Source: Paenibacillus taichungensis (GTDB taxonomy: Bacteria > Bacillota > Bacilli > Paenibacillales > Paenibacillaceae). Taken from it: 64,000 nucleotides of DNA. The notes below the pieces were generated by a model, which saw only the letters and a list, made by a program, of their open reading frames with translations, was not told where the DNA came from and ran no database searches. Numbering within the stretch: the stretch's first letter is position 1; every line of letters starts with the position of its first letter. Shown piece by piece: positions 52,480-61,700 of this stretch. Location of the stretch: NCBI RefSeq assembly GCF_013359905.1, contig NZ_JABMCC010000104.1, positions 186,001 through 250,000 of the forward strand, written 5' to 3'. Made by a program: the position numbers and the translations under genes.

Positions 52480-53538
52480 CTATTCCACAAGGACAAGTTT
52501 ATCCTGCGGGAAAATCAGATTAACCCGCTGTCCGCTGAGATAAGGTGTCTCCATCTCCTGATTGGCTGTGAAGTCGCCAAGTTCTGTCTCAATGACGTAC
52601 TGATAACTGCGTCCAAGGTACGTGCTTACTTTGATAATCCCTGGCAAAGCATTCGCCATGTCACCAGAGGTATCTCCACTAACCATCAGATCATCCGGGC
52701 GAATCGCACCTTTGCGTGCACCGGGACGTGCTGTTCCGGGATGCGCTGTTGCCGTGAACAAACGACCACCCGCTTTCAGCGTGATCACCTCTCCTGCATC
52801 ACTGCGCTCTGCGAATTCAATAAAATTGTGGAAGCCGATAAATTGGGCTACAAATTCCGTGGCCGGGTATTTAAAAATGGTTTCCGGACGGTCGAGCTGC
52901 TCGACAACGCCTTTGTTCATAATCGCTACCTGATCCGAAATGGAGAAGCACTCCTCCTGATCATGAGAGACATAAAGTGTCGTAATGCCCAGTTCCTGCT
53001 GAATCCGGCGGATCTCCACCCGCATATTCAGCCGCAGGTTGGCATCCAGGTTACTGAGTGGTTCATCGAACAACAGCAAATCCGGTTCAATGACGAGTGC
53101 GCGGGCAATCGCCACACGTTGACGCTGTCCACCGGAAAGTTCCTGCGGGAAGCGTTTCTCGAAGCCGTTCAGGTTCACCACTTCAAGGATGCGCATTACG
53201 CGTGAAGAAATATCCTTATCTTTTACCTTGCGCATCCGCAGGCCGAAGGCCACGTTGTCATAGACAGACAGATGCGGGAACAGCGCATAACTCTGAAATA
53301 CAAATCCGAAATTCCGCTTGTTTACCGGAACCTTCGTGTAATCCTTGCCGCCGAACATAAACTTGCCCTGTGTTGCTTCCAGGAATCCGGCGATGAGGCG
53401 CAGCGTAGTTGTTTTGCCGCAACCGCTCGGTCCGAGCAGGGAGAGCAGCTTACCTTTTTCCAGCTCCAATTGAAAATCCTTCAGGATAGTCTGGTTATCG
53501 TAAGCCACCGATACGCGATCCAATGTCAGCAATGCCAT
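52480..53538 (-). CDS. ABC transporter ATP-binding protein (PotA/FbpC-like) of purine locus
   Basis: About 352 residues. Walker [10 protein letters not shown], signature LSGGQRQR, Walker B LLLFDEPLSNLD, H-loop VSHDQEE, and a C-terminal TOBE domain (~285-345). It energises the two permeases encoded directly upstream. Sequence class is the polyamine/iron/thiamine importer type, so the substrate must be inferred from the linked nucleoside hydrolase and adenine deaminase. The start is ATG at 53538 with GGAGG upstream; TTG at 53556 is less likely. Confidence 0.9.
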   Translation of the reverse strand: MALLTLDRVSVAYDNQTILKDFQLELEKGKLLSLLGPSGCGKTTTLRLIAGFLEATQGKFMFGGKDYTKVPVNKRNFGFVFQSYALFPHLSVYDNVAFGLRMRKVKDKDISSRVMRILEVVNLNGFEKRFPQELSGGQRQRVAIARALVIEPDLLLFDEPLSNLDANLRLNMRVEIRRIQQELGITTLYVSHDQEECFSISDQVAIMNKGVVEQLDRPETIFKYPATEFVAQFIGFHNFIEFAERSDAGEVITLKAGGRLFTATAHPGTARPGARKGAIRPDDLMVSGDTSGDMANALPGIIKVSTYLGRSYQYVIETELGDFTANQEMETPYLSGQRVNLIFPQDKLVLVE

Positions 53539-53556
53539 AGCGTTCTGCGCCTCCAA

Positions 53557-54348
53557 TTAACGTTTAGTAAAGTATGAGAATCCGCCCATGATCCGTTCGA
53601 TCACGAACATTAAAAGTCCAGTTAATACCATCAAAAGCACGGAAATGGCTGCAATGGTTGGGTCAAAATAATTTTCTACATAGGTCAGCATCTGAATTGG
53701 CAATGTGCTTACCCCTGGTCCGGTCATAAACACGGAAATGTCCACGTTGTTGAACGACTCCAGAAAGGCAATCAGCACCGCCGCGAGAATCCCTGAGCGA
53801 ATGTTAGGCAGCACGATCTGGAAGAACGTTCTAACCCGTCCTGCGCCGAGACTCAGGGCTGCTTCTTCTACCGCAAAGTCAAAGCTCGACAGACTCGATG
53901 CGATAACGCGAATGATAAATGGAAGCATAATAATCGTGTGACCGATTAGCAGACCCAGATACATCGGCAAATGATAAATCACGATCAGGTATTTCATCAA
54001 TGTAAAACCAAGCACGATTCCCGGAATGAGTACCGGAGACAGGAACAATGCATTCAGCACCGACTTGCCTTTGAAATCATAACGACTAAGTGCGTACGCA
54101 GCCGGAACCCCGAGCAACAGCGCCAACAAGTTTCCCAGTAGGGAAATGATGATGGACGTCTGGAACGTGCGGAGGAAACCGCCTGTGTTGAAAATATTCT
54201 CGTACCAACGGAGGGAGAAGCCCTCCGGCGGAAATTTGAGTACCGTCCCCGGTTCAAACGAAGTCACCGAGATGATCAGAAGCGGGCCCAGCAGAAAGAT
54301 AAAGACCAGCAGACTGAACAGGCCCAGCCCGATATGTTTCTCCCGCAT
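53557..54348 (-). CDS. ABC transporter permease (PotC-like) of purine locus
   Basis: 263 residues, six membrane helices, EAA loop EEAALSLGAGRVRTFFQIVLPNIRSG. It forms the channel with the adjacent PotB-like permease. GAAGGGG precedes the ATG, four bases after the stop of the partner gene. Confidence 0.9.
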   Translation of the reverse strand: MREKHIGLGLFSLLVFIFLLGPLLIISVTSFEPGTVLKFPPEGFSLRWYENIFNTGGFLRTFQTSIIISLLGNLLALLLGVPAAYALSRYDFKGKSVLNALFLSPVLIPGIVLGFTLMKYLIVIYHLPMYLGLLIGHTIIMLPFIIRVIASSLSSFDFAVEEAALSLGAGRVRTFFQIVLPNIRSGILAAVLIAFLESFNNVDISVFMTGPGVSTLPIQMLTYVENYFDPTIAAISVLLMVLTGLLMFVIERIMGGFSYFTKR

Positions 54349-54352
54349 ATGT

Positions 54353-55171
54353 CTACCCCTTCGGATTTAAAGTTTTGGCCATTTTGTTCATGACACCGAC
54401 CACGACAAACGTAATGACAATCATAATCGCAGCAACGACCGAGGCCAGATACCAGTCGTTCAGGGTCATGGCGTTCTGATAGAGGAACGTCGCAATTACG
54501 CGCTGTTTGCCTCCCAATAGTGCAGGCGTCGTATAAGCCGTCAGGCTACCGACAAAAACAAGTACGGCTCCGATAACAAGCCCTGGCACAGCCAGCGGGA
54601 ACACCACCCGGCGGAATGCCGTGAAGCGGGATGCACCCAGGCTCTGCGCTGCCTTGAGCAGATCACCATCGATGTTCTCAAGCACACCGACCAGGGAAAT
54701 GATCATGAGCGGCAGGAACAGATGGGTCAAACCAATCATCATGGCTGCCGGCGTATACAGAATATCCAGTGGCTTGTCCACGATACCAAGCCCAACAAGG
54801 GCGTTGTTAATCAGCCCTTTGCGTCCGAGAATAATCATCCAGCTAAACGAGCGCACAACCGGGCTCGTCAATAGCGGGAAGATTGCCAGCGCGAGCAGAA
54901 TGCCTTTGCGGCGCGGCGCTTTCTGTGAAATATAATAAGCTGTCGGGAATCCGAGCACCACGCAGACGATGGTGGTGACCACGCTGACCTGCAGCGTCGT
55001 AAGCAATATTTTCAAAAAGTAAGGGTCTCTGAAAAAATGCATGTATCCTTCAAACGTGAAGGAGTTTTCCTGAAAAAACGTCGATCCGATCGTCAGGACA
55101 ATCGGAATGATCATAAATGCCGCCAAAAACACAAATCCCGGCAGCAATAGCCAGTATACTGATTTCTTCAT
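54353..55171 (-). CDS. ABC transporter permease (PotB-like) of purine locus
   Basis: 272 residues, six membrane helices, EAA loop LKAAQSLGASRFTAFRRVVFPLAVPG. CAGGAG precedes the ATG. It is separated from the nucleoside hydrolase gene by a 199-base gap filled by repeat copy B, so it may be read from the same operon or have separate control. Confidence 0.9.
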   Translation of the reverse strand: MKKSVYWLLLPGFVFLAAFMIIPIVLTIGSTFFQENSFTFEGYMHFFRDPYFLKILLTTLQVSVVTTIVCVVLGFPTAYYISQKAPRRKGILLALAIFPLLTSPVVRSFSWMIILGRKGLINNALVGLGIVDKPLDILYTPAAMMIGLTHLFLPLMIISLVGVLENIDGDLLKAAQSLGASRFTAFRRVVFPLAVPGLVIGAVLVFVGSLTAYTTPALLGGKQRVIATFLYQNAMTLNDWYLASVVAAIMIVITFVVVGVMNKMAKTLNPKG

Positions 55172-55200
55172 CGCGGTACTCCTGACATAAGAATTAGAGA

Positions 55201-55350
55201 TTTATACTCGGATACTCCGATTGCAGTACCGTCCTTCGATCCCTGTTATCCCCCGATTTTTCTGATTCCTTATCAATGGAGAAAATCGGGGGATAAAGGG
55301 GAACGCTTCGCTTCTCCAGATCGGTTCTGCACTCTCCGCAATCGTATAAA
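55201..55350. repeat. Dispersed palindromic repeat, copy B (short form, 150 bp)
   Basis: Ends TTTATAC (55201-55207) and GTATAAA (55344-55350) pair perfectly but differ from the TTTACAC/GTGTAAA ends of copies A and C by a matched C-to-T and G-to-A change. The central stem CCCCCGATTTT/AAAATCGGGGG is perfect. GCAGTACCG pairs with CGGTTCTGC (one mismatch). It lies between the nucleoside hydrolase and permease genes. Confidence 0.9.
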
Positions 55351-55370
55351 TATCTTATTGGGTCGAGCAA

Positions 55371-56309
55371 TTAAGAATTTAATGCGTTAATAAATAACTC
55401 AAGGAATGCTTCGGCATCTACCGTTTCGCATACCAATGTGTTGGGTTGTTCGCCCAAACGATTTTGGAAGTCACATACCATCTGACCATCACACAGGCGG
55501 CTGGCCGTCTCTACATCGACGTAATACGATTTGCGTCCAACCAGTTCCGGGGCAAGAGCGACGCCAACGGCCAGTGGATCATGCAGGGCACAGGCGCGTA
55601 TGCCGTTCATTTCTTCATACCGCTTGATGTAAATCTCTGTGCTCTGTGCCACGTAATCGCGCAATACCGGATCAGTCAATCGTCCGATGGCTTCTTCATT
55701 CAGTAGCGTTTGGCGGGTAACATCCAAGCCCACCTGCGTTAGCTTATCGAAACCAGCATGCAATACAATGCGTGCGGCTTCGGGATCAGCGTACGTGTTG
55801 TACTCCGCAGTAGGTGTAATGTTGCCATGCCCACGAACGACACCACCCATGAAGATGACTTCCTTCAATAATGTAGGTAGTTCAGGACACTTCATTAACG
55901 CCAGAGCCAGATTCGTTAACGGCGCGGTCATGATCAGTGTTAGTTCGCCTGGGTACAACTTCGCTTGTTCAACGATAAAGTCGGGGGCAAAACCTTCATC
56001 CGCCTGCTTGGACACGGCCGGATCGGGCAGCGCACCACCCAATCCGTCTTGTCCATGTACCCGGTGCTCATAGTGAGATTTGCGTGTGAGTGGCCCAGCC
56101 GCTCCGGCAATGACCGGAATGGAGGGTGCTCCCACCAGCTCGAGAATTTTGCATGTATTATCCGTTGCCTGCTGAAGTGATACGTTCCCGCAGACGGTGG
56201 TAATCCCGAGAATGTCCAGCTTCCGACTCTTGACGGCCAGCAAGATCGCCAGCGCGTCATCAATACCGGTATCCACATCCAGAATGATGCAATTTCCTGT
56301 TTCACTCAT
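55371..56309 (-). CDS. Inosine-uridine type nucleoside hydrolase
   Basis: 312 residues. The calcium-binding signature DVDTGIDDALAI lies at about 11-22, and the family blocks TTVCGNVSLQQATDNT, LTLIMTAPLTNLAL and catalytic His region ACALHDPLAVGVAL are present. It hydrolyses ribonucleosides to base and ribose in the cytoplasm. With adenosine as substrate it would feed the adenine deaminase of this locus; base preference cannot be read directly. GAGGAG precedes the ATG. It is flanked on both sides by palindromic repeats. Confidence 0.93.
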   Translation of the reverse strand: MSETGNCIILDVDTGIDDALAILLAVKSRKLDILGITTVCGNVSLQQATDNTCKILELVGAPSIPVIAGAAGPLTRKSHYEHRVHGQDGLGGALPDPAVSKQADEGFAPDFIVEQAKLYPGELTLIMTAPLTNLALALMKCPELPTLLKEVIFMGGVVRGHGNITPTAEYNTYADPEAARIVLHAGFDKLTQVGLDVTRQTLLNEEAIGRLTDPVLRDYVAQSTEIYIKRYEEMNGIRACALHDPLAVGVALAPELVGRKSYYVDVETASRLCDGQMVCDFQNRLGEQPNTLVCETVDAEAFLELFINALNS

Positions 56310-56376
56310 ACATGCCCAACTCCTCTGCCGTTAAAATATTGCTTGCTGCAAATGATATAAGTTCAACTAAAGAATA

Positions 56377-56527
56377 TTTACACTTACCACTCCGATGACA
56401 GAATAACCTTCCGATCGCTGTTATCCCCAGATTTTTTTTAATTCCCTTCTTCAAAGGGAAAATCCGGGAATAAAGGCGAACACTCCGCTTCTTCAAGTTA
56501 TTTCTGTCCTCTCCGTTCTCGTGTAAA
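56377..56527. repeat. Dispersed palindromic repeat, copy C (short form, 151 bp)
   Basis: Ends TTTACAC (56377-56383) and GTGTAAA (56521-56527) are perfect inverted copies. Core CTTCCGATCGCTGTTATCC is shared with copy D. Outer flanks AAGTTCAACTAAA (56359-56371) and TTTAGTGGAACCT (56531-56543) also pair (11 of 13), extending the element to about 185 bp. It lies between the binding protein and nucleoside hydrolase genes. Confidence 0.9.
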
Positions 56528-56585
56528 AAGTTTAGTGGAACCTATATAGATAAAAGATAAATTTTAAGTCAATCGGCTACTTGTT

Positions 56586-57659
56586 TTACTGTGCAATCTC
56601 GCGGTTCCAACGATCTGTCCATGCTTTAGCCTGTTGATTCACAAATTCCATATCCAGCTTGTTCAGCTTGCCAACGACGTCGGCACCATACGTTACACCT
56701 TCAGCTTCTTCGGCATTCAATTCAACTTTTGTATTTACCGGGGAATCCACTTTAGCTTTGGCGGATTTGGTTTGTACATCCTGGCTGAGCTGCCAGTTGA
56801 TGAATTCTTCGGCGAGTTCTTTGTTCTTGCTGCCTTTCACGACATTGATCGTATTCATGACGGCATACGCACCTTCGCTAGGCGTAACAAACTTCGCATT
56901 TGGCACTGCCGCTTTCAAATCTTTGAAGTACATTTCCATAATCGGTCCGCCAGCAATCTCTTCCTGGGAGAACATGTTCACGAATTCGGAGGTTTGCGTG
57001 TAAAATTTAACAACGTTGCTGCTTAATTTTTTCAATTCCGCAAAAGCTGCATCTTCATTAAATGTTTCGTTTCCGGCTACACGTGAAGCTGCATCCAATA
57101 CCATTGGGCCTGCTGTTGCCGTAATGTTCGGAATGGTCAGGTTACCCGCAAACGCTGGATCCCACAGATCAGCCCATGAAGTGACTTCTTTGTTAACGAG
57201 GTCTGGGTTATAAGCGATACCGAGCTGTCCAACCGTGTAGGCCGGGCCATAATCTTCACCAAGTGGTGCTTTGGCAATATCATAAATGTCATTTACATTT
57301 GGAATTTTGGAACGGTCGATTTTCTCAAACAGACCTTCATCGATACCTTGTTGTGCATAGTAATCGGACAAATAGATCACATCAACATTGGATGTACCTT
57401 GGCGTATTTTGTTCAAACGCTCAGCGTTGTTACCCACTTCAAGCACGATGTCTACATTATGTTCTTTTTCAAATGGACCAAATACTTCTTCATTGAAGAA
57501 ATCTTCCGAGAACCCCCAAGTGGAGATGACCAGTTTGTTTGGCGCCGTGCCTCCGCTGCCTGATCCGCCTGTTGCGTTGTCTGTACTGCTGCCGCATCCT
57601 GCAAGTAATACCGATGTCATTGCCACTGCCGCCAAACCGCTAATCCATTTCTTCATCAT
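56586..57659 (-). CDS. ABC transporter substrate-binding lipoprotein of purine locus (PotD/FbpA-like)
   Basis: About 357 residues with a lipoprotein signal (lipobox LAGC, Cys22) and a Gly/Ser-rich linker. Two-lobe binding protein of the polyamine/iron class: LVISTWGFSEDFFNEEVFG, NVDVIYLSDYYAQQG, LGIAYNPDLVNKEVTSWADL. The usual polyamine-binding acidic residues are not obvious, so another ligand such as a nucleoside or base is plausible from context. The likely start is 57659 (MMKKWISG), with AGGGGG upstream. First gene of the locus; repeat copy D lies immediately upstream. Confidence 0.88.
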   Translation of the reverse strand: MMKKWISGLAAVAMTSVLLAGCGSSTDNATGGSGSGGTAPNKLVISTWGFSEDFFNEEVFGPFEKEHNVDIVLEVGNNAERLNKIRQGTSNVDVIYLSDYYAQQGIDEGLFEKIDRSKIPNVNDIYDIAKAPLGEDYGPAYTVGQLGIAYNPDLVNKEVTSWADLWDPAFAGNLTIPNITATAGPMVLDAASRVAGNETFNEDAAFAELKKLSSNVVKFYTQTSEFVNMFSQEEIAGGPIMEMYFKDLKAAVPNAKFVTPSEGAYAVMNTINVVKGSKNKELAEEFINWQLSQDVQTKSAKAKVDSPVNTKVELNAEEAEGVTYGADVVGKLNKLDMEFVNQQAKAWTDRWNREIAQ

Positions 57660-57738
57660 GATCCTGATTCCCCCTAATATGTGTGTTTTAACAACCCAAA
57701 CCATTAAGTTGAACTAACTTGATATTCGCAACTAAAAA

Positions 57739-57927
57739 TTTCACACAATAACGTAGAGGACAGAAAAAACCTGAAGTAGCGGAGCTAAAAGCTTTCTGAA
57801 AGAAAGCTGCATCGAAAGCATACGCTTCGCCTTTATTCCCGGATTTCACCTTTTCTAAATACAATCAAAGAAATTTGGGAATAACAGCGATCGGAAGGTT
57901 GTTCTGTCATCGGAGTGCCAGTGTGAA
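57739..57927. repeat. Dispersed palindromic repeat, copy D (long form, inverted orientation, 189 bp)
   Basis: It is in the opposite orientation to copies A-C. Ends TTTCACAC and GTGTGAA pair and carry matched changes relative to the other copies. Its central stem uses TTATTCCC/GGGAATAA where A has TTATCCCC/GGGGATAA. The long-form extra block with AGCTTTCTTTCAGAAAGCTT is shared with copy A. Outer arms AAGTTGAACTA (57706-57716) and TAGTTCAACTT (57949-57959) match perfectly, giving about 254 bp in all. Confidence 0.9.
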
Positions 57928-57969
57928 TATTTGTTAGTTGGGCTCATATAGTTCAACTTAAAAAAAACA

Positions 57970-58009
57970 AAAAGAAAAGCATTCTTGTATAAACAAGAAC
58001 ACTTTTCTT
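57970..58009 (-). terminator. Terminator of the 58164 gene
   Basis: AAGAAAAG and TTCTTGT (57972-57988) pair with ACAAGAA and CTTTTCTT (57993-58009) around ATAA with an internal CA/CA mismatch. On the minus strand TTTTTG and a run of T follow. Confidence 0.7.
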
Positions 58010-58163
58010 CGTAAACAAAGGAAAGCGACACCCGCTGCCGGTACATCATCGGTTTCTGCTTCAGAATCAATCCGAAGTCAGACGCCATCATATGAAATTG
58101 TTCGGAATCCGAATGATGAATTAGAATTGTGTGCAACGCATACATCGAACCTGTCGATCCATC

Positions 58164-58508
58164 CTATGCTTGTTCCAATATCACATTCGTAATGGCCCAC
58201 TGCGTGGACGCATCGTAATCCCGTAATACAGCTTCGATTGGCAAACCCATGTGCTGCTCCAACTTCTCCCTGAATTTCTTCTTATACAAGACAGACATGC
58301 GGAAGTCCACTTCCAGCTTCAAGCCGGGGGCCTCCCCTTCCAGGGCGTCAGAGCGCGGTGAACGTCGGTGCTTCGCGTAGAAGGTCACAATGTTCTGATC
58401 AATGGTCACTCTCAGGAGAGTGGTGCCAAAGCCGAACAGTTCCTTCGAAATTTCGTTATAATACTGGCACATCTTCTTCTTGCTCTCATTGCTGTCCAGC
58501 AGTTCCAT
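58164..58508 (-). CDS. Small conserved protein, possibly DUF2294 family
   Basis: About 114 residues, soluble. The C-terminal half (YKKKFREKLEQHMGLPIEAVLRDYD ... WAITNVILEQ) fits the pattern of DUF2294 proteins, whose function is unknown; the N-terminal half fits less well, so the assignment is tentative. The start is uncertain: ATG at 58508 (MELLDSNES) has GGGTGAG very close upstream, and a GTG at 58520 is the alternative. It is monocistronic with a terminator 155 bases downstream. Confidence 0.65.
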   Translation of the reverse strand: MELLDSNESKKKMCQYYNEISKELFGFGTTLLRVTIDQNIVTFYAKHRRSPRSDALEGEAPGLKLEVDFRMSVLYKKKFREKLEQHMGLPIEAVLRDYDASTQWAITNVILEQA

Positions 58509-58712
58509 GAACTCACCCACATCATTTACTACCGTACGTTCGACGTGTTAACACGATTGATTATACATATATCTACGATTTTAGGCAACCCAAAAGATAT
58601 AGTTAACATGTAAATAACACATAAAAGCGAACGATAGGCATAAAACTAGCGAAAACAATTCGTAAATGTTCACCGTGAGCGTGCTTGGAGATAACTGCAC
58701 CCCTTTTCTCTA

Positions 58713-61700
58713 TTATTGTTGCTTAATAACCCACTTTTGATACTCATTCTCTTGACGATACTCATCCATTACCAGCTCAGCCCCATCCTCGGATATGCCA
58801 AGTGCTTTCCCGTTATGAGAACTTGTAATGCGCATCGTCCCGTCCTCATTCTTTGAAATGTTCCAGCGTTGATTCGCATAACCAAGATACGAATAGAGCT
58901 GAATGCGATTCTGTCCTACATCCCAATCAAGAGACATTCCACTCAAGGTTCGAATGGAATAAGAGCCGGAATCATCGCCTGTCGGTACAAGTACCCATTT
59001 GAAGCCTTTACTCGCACTCTCTGCCTCGTCGGCAACTCTTATCACTTCTCCTACTTCAGATGGAACAGCCTGCAACGCAACGGGACGTCCTGCGTTATGA
59101 ATCATCACCTGCTCCAATTCTGCGTTCTTCCTATGGATTGCATTCACATTCTGGAAAGACGCATTCCCACCGAACACATGAAGTCCAAAATGTCCTTCGA
59201 TAAACGTTCCATCCTGAAGATCCAGAATTCGCTCACCATCTACATCAATCTGAATTCGAGGACCGTTCGCCTGAATCCGGATGTGATACGTATGATCTTT
59301 ACGAACGAATCTCGGGATTTGAGCAAGTACCTGTCGATTTTCGATTTTTCCATTCACTTTATAAAATAGTCGGATGGACTTCAGGTTTGGATCCATATTG
59401 AAATAGTAGCCGCTTCGTCCATCCTCACTTGCACGGAATACAATAGACCCTGCTCCACCCTGTGCTCCCAGCGTCAGATCAGCATCATATTGAAAATCCC
59501 CTGCCGTTTCCTGTGCGATATATTGTGTATCTCCACTATAGTTGCCCTGTATGCCTTGTTTGGAAATAAGCCATTGGGCAGATGATTTATCCGACTTCCA
59601 GCCGGACAAGTTGGTATGGAATATGCCACTGGATACCGTTATCGGTATGTGGGCAGAAGCTTTGCCGTCTGCCGTTGATACCGTTAATAGTGCTTCGCCT
59701 CCACCCACAGCTCGAACCGTCGCTTTCGTTTTATCAGAATGAATGATTTGCACCACTTTAGGATTGCTTACCTTCCATTTCAACGCTGGAGTGACGCCTT
59801 TTCCGGGTCTGCCTTCCACCGTGGCGTATAGCGTTTGTGTCTGCCCAACATTCGCCGTTCTTCTTTGTATATCTGCAATAACCTGAGACTTGGAGGAAGT
59901 GCTCTTTCTCCAGATGTTATCTAAGGCGTACACCTTCATGGAGCTCACCTTCACTTCCCCACCAAGGCTATAAAAAGCCATTGCCCTTCCCGCCGGATCT
60001 GGAAAAATGACATCCGAGAAGACCACCTTGCCATCATTGCCAAAGACCTCTATAGAGGATTCATCGACGAATATACGTAACTTCACCTTTCGATTTTCAG
60101 GTTGTAACGGGGCCTCGTGTACCTTGGTGAATAAGTCGGAGAAGCTTACGTCTCCCGAAGCGGTGCGATCCACGAACATGTTCTGCGTATTTACTCTGTA
60201 TCCTACAGTGGTCTTCTGCCCTTCTCTTTGACGCAGTTGAAAACCAAACTCGGTTACAGAGCTGTTAGCTGGGATTTCCACTTCAGCTTCAATCTCATAC
60301 GCACCCGCCGTTAGGCCATCAAGCGGATTTTTTGTTTTTGGTCCCACCACCATTTGCTGTGCACTATACAGGTTATGCCGCAGTGTCTGGAGTTCAGTGA
60401 TTGGTGTTTGCACCAAACGTACTCCTTCATCCGTGGTTCGAAGAGAGACTTCTCTCGGTATGGTCAGTTGTCCTTTCCATGAGGAAGTTGGGAATTCAAA
60501 CGGATAATCCCAGTTCGTCATCCATGCAAGCATGACTTTCCGCTGATCCGGCATATTCGCAAAGGACATCGATGCGTAGAACTCCTTACCGAAGTCCGTT
60601 CTCAACACTTGACCAGCCGGATGATCGTTCAGGAATTTCCCATCAGCTGTTAGCTGGCCTACAAAATATTCCGCATCTGACCCTTGGGTCTTCGGATTGG
60701 CCCCTGTACTGATCATTAGCACCCACTTACGTTGACCCGTTCCATCTACAGGCAGTTGAATCAGATCGGGACACTCCCACACACCACCTCGAACATAATC
60801 GCCATATCCGAAGTTATCGGTTAAGGTCCAATCGAGCAGATTGATTGAAGTAAAGAATCGGATGTGATCCCCGCCGGACACCACCATCACCCAACGGTTG
60901 TGATCTTCATCCCGGACGACCTTCGGATCACGGAAATCCCAGCTTCCCGGATCATCACCATTCCTGCCCGGATTCTCAATGACAATCGGACGATCTTTGG
61001 CGTATTGCCAATTCCGGCCTTGATCAGTACTATAGGCGAGGCCGATACGTTGATTGCCACCAGGTTTATCTGGATGATAGGAAGTGTAGTACGCAATCAG
61101 ACCTTTTCCGCCCGAATCCGTGAACAGACCGGAGGCATTATTCAGATCAGCAATTGCTGATCCCGACCATACATGGCCCCGATCATTCCAGGGCAACGCG
61201 ATAGGTAAACGCTTCCAATTTATTAGATCAGAACTGACGGCATGAGCCCAGGTGCCTCCATCCTGATGAAACAGATGATATTCTCCTTCGTAATAGACCA
61301 GCCCGTTTGGATCACTTGCCGATCCTCGAATCGGAGAATAATGGTACTGGGGACGATAGTTCTCTTTATAGTACACCGACTCTTCCGTTACATAGATATC
61401 CTGAAAATAAGCGATGCCTTGCTGAACGACAAGTCCAGCATTTCCATTAGCGTAGCTTTTATCTGTCACCTCAACAGCCGCAGGCGTGTACCCATCTACA
61501 TAGACCTGAATCAAGCTGCCAGAGGCTATAACTTCGATGTGATGCCTCGCTCCCGGTTGGCTTGGAAACTTGCGATTCGAGCTGGCGAGCACGGTACCGT
61601 CCGCTTTTCGAAGTTGTACCCGAACTTCTTCCCCTTCCCGAATCAGGGCTGCTTCATATCCCTTCGTTCCATCTGCATTTGCCCTGAATAGCAGCGCTGC

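Larger units (their letters stand above)
57660..58163. other. Intergenic region upstream of purine ABC locus
   Basis: This 504-base gap contains repeat copy D (57739-57927, with outer arms to 57706-57959) and the terminator at 57970-58009. A promoter for the binding-protein gene must lie in the first 80 bases or within the repeat; none is convincing by eye. Confidence 0.55.

Noticed and set aside
56302..56496. Open frame on the minus strand containing the peptide KKNLGITAIG
   Set aside because: The same peptide type (KNLGITAI) appears in the false frame over copy A. It is the repeat read as protein, not a gene.
57855..58145. 96-codon open frame on the minus strand
   Set aside because: It crosses repeat copy D and the terminator at 57970-58009 and has no ribosome site.
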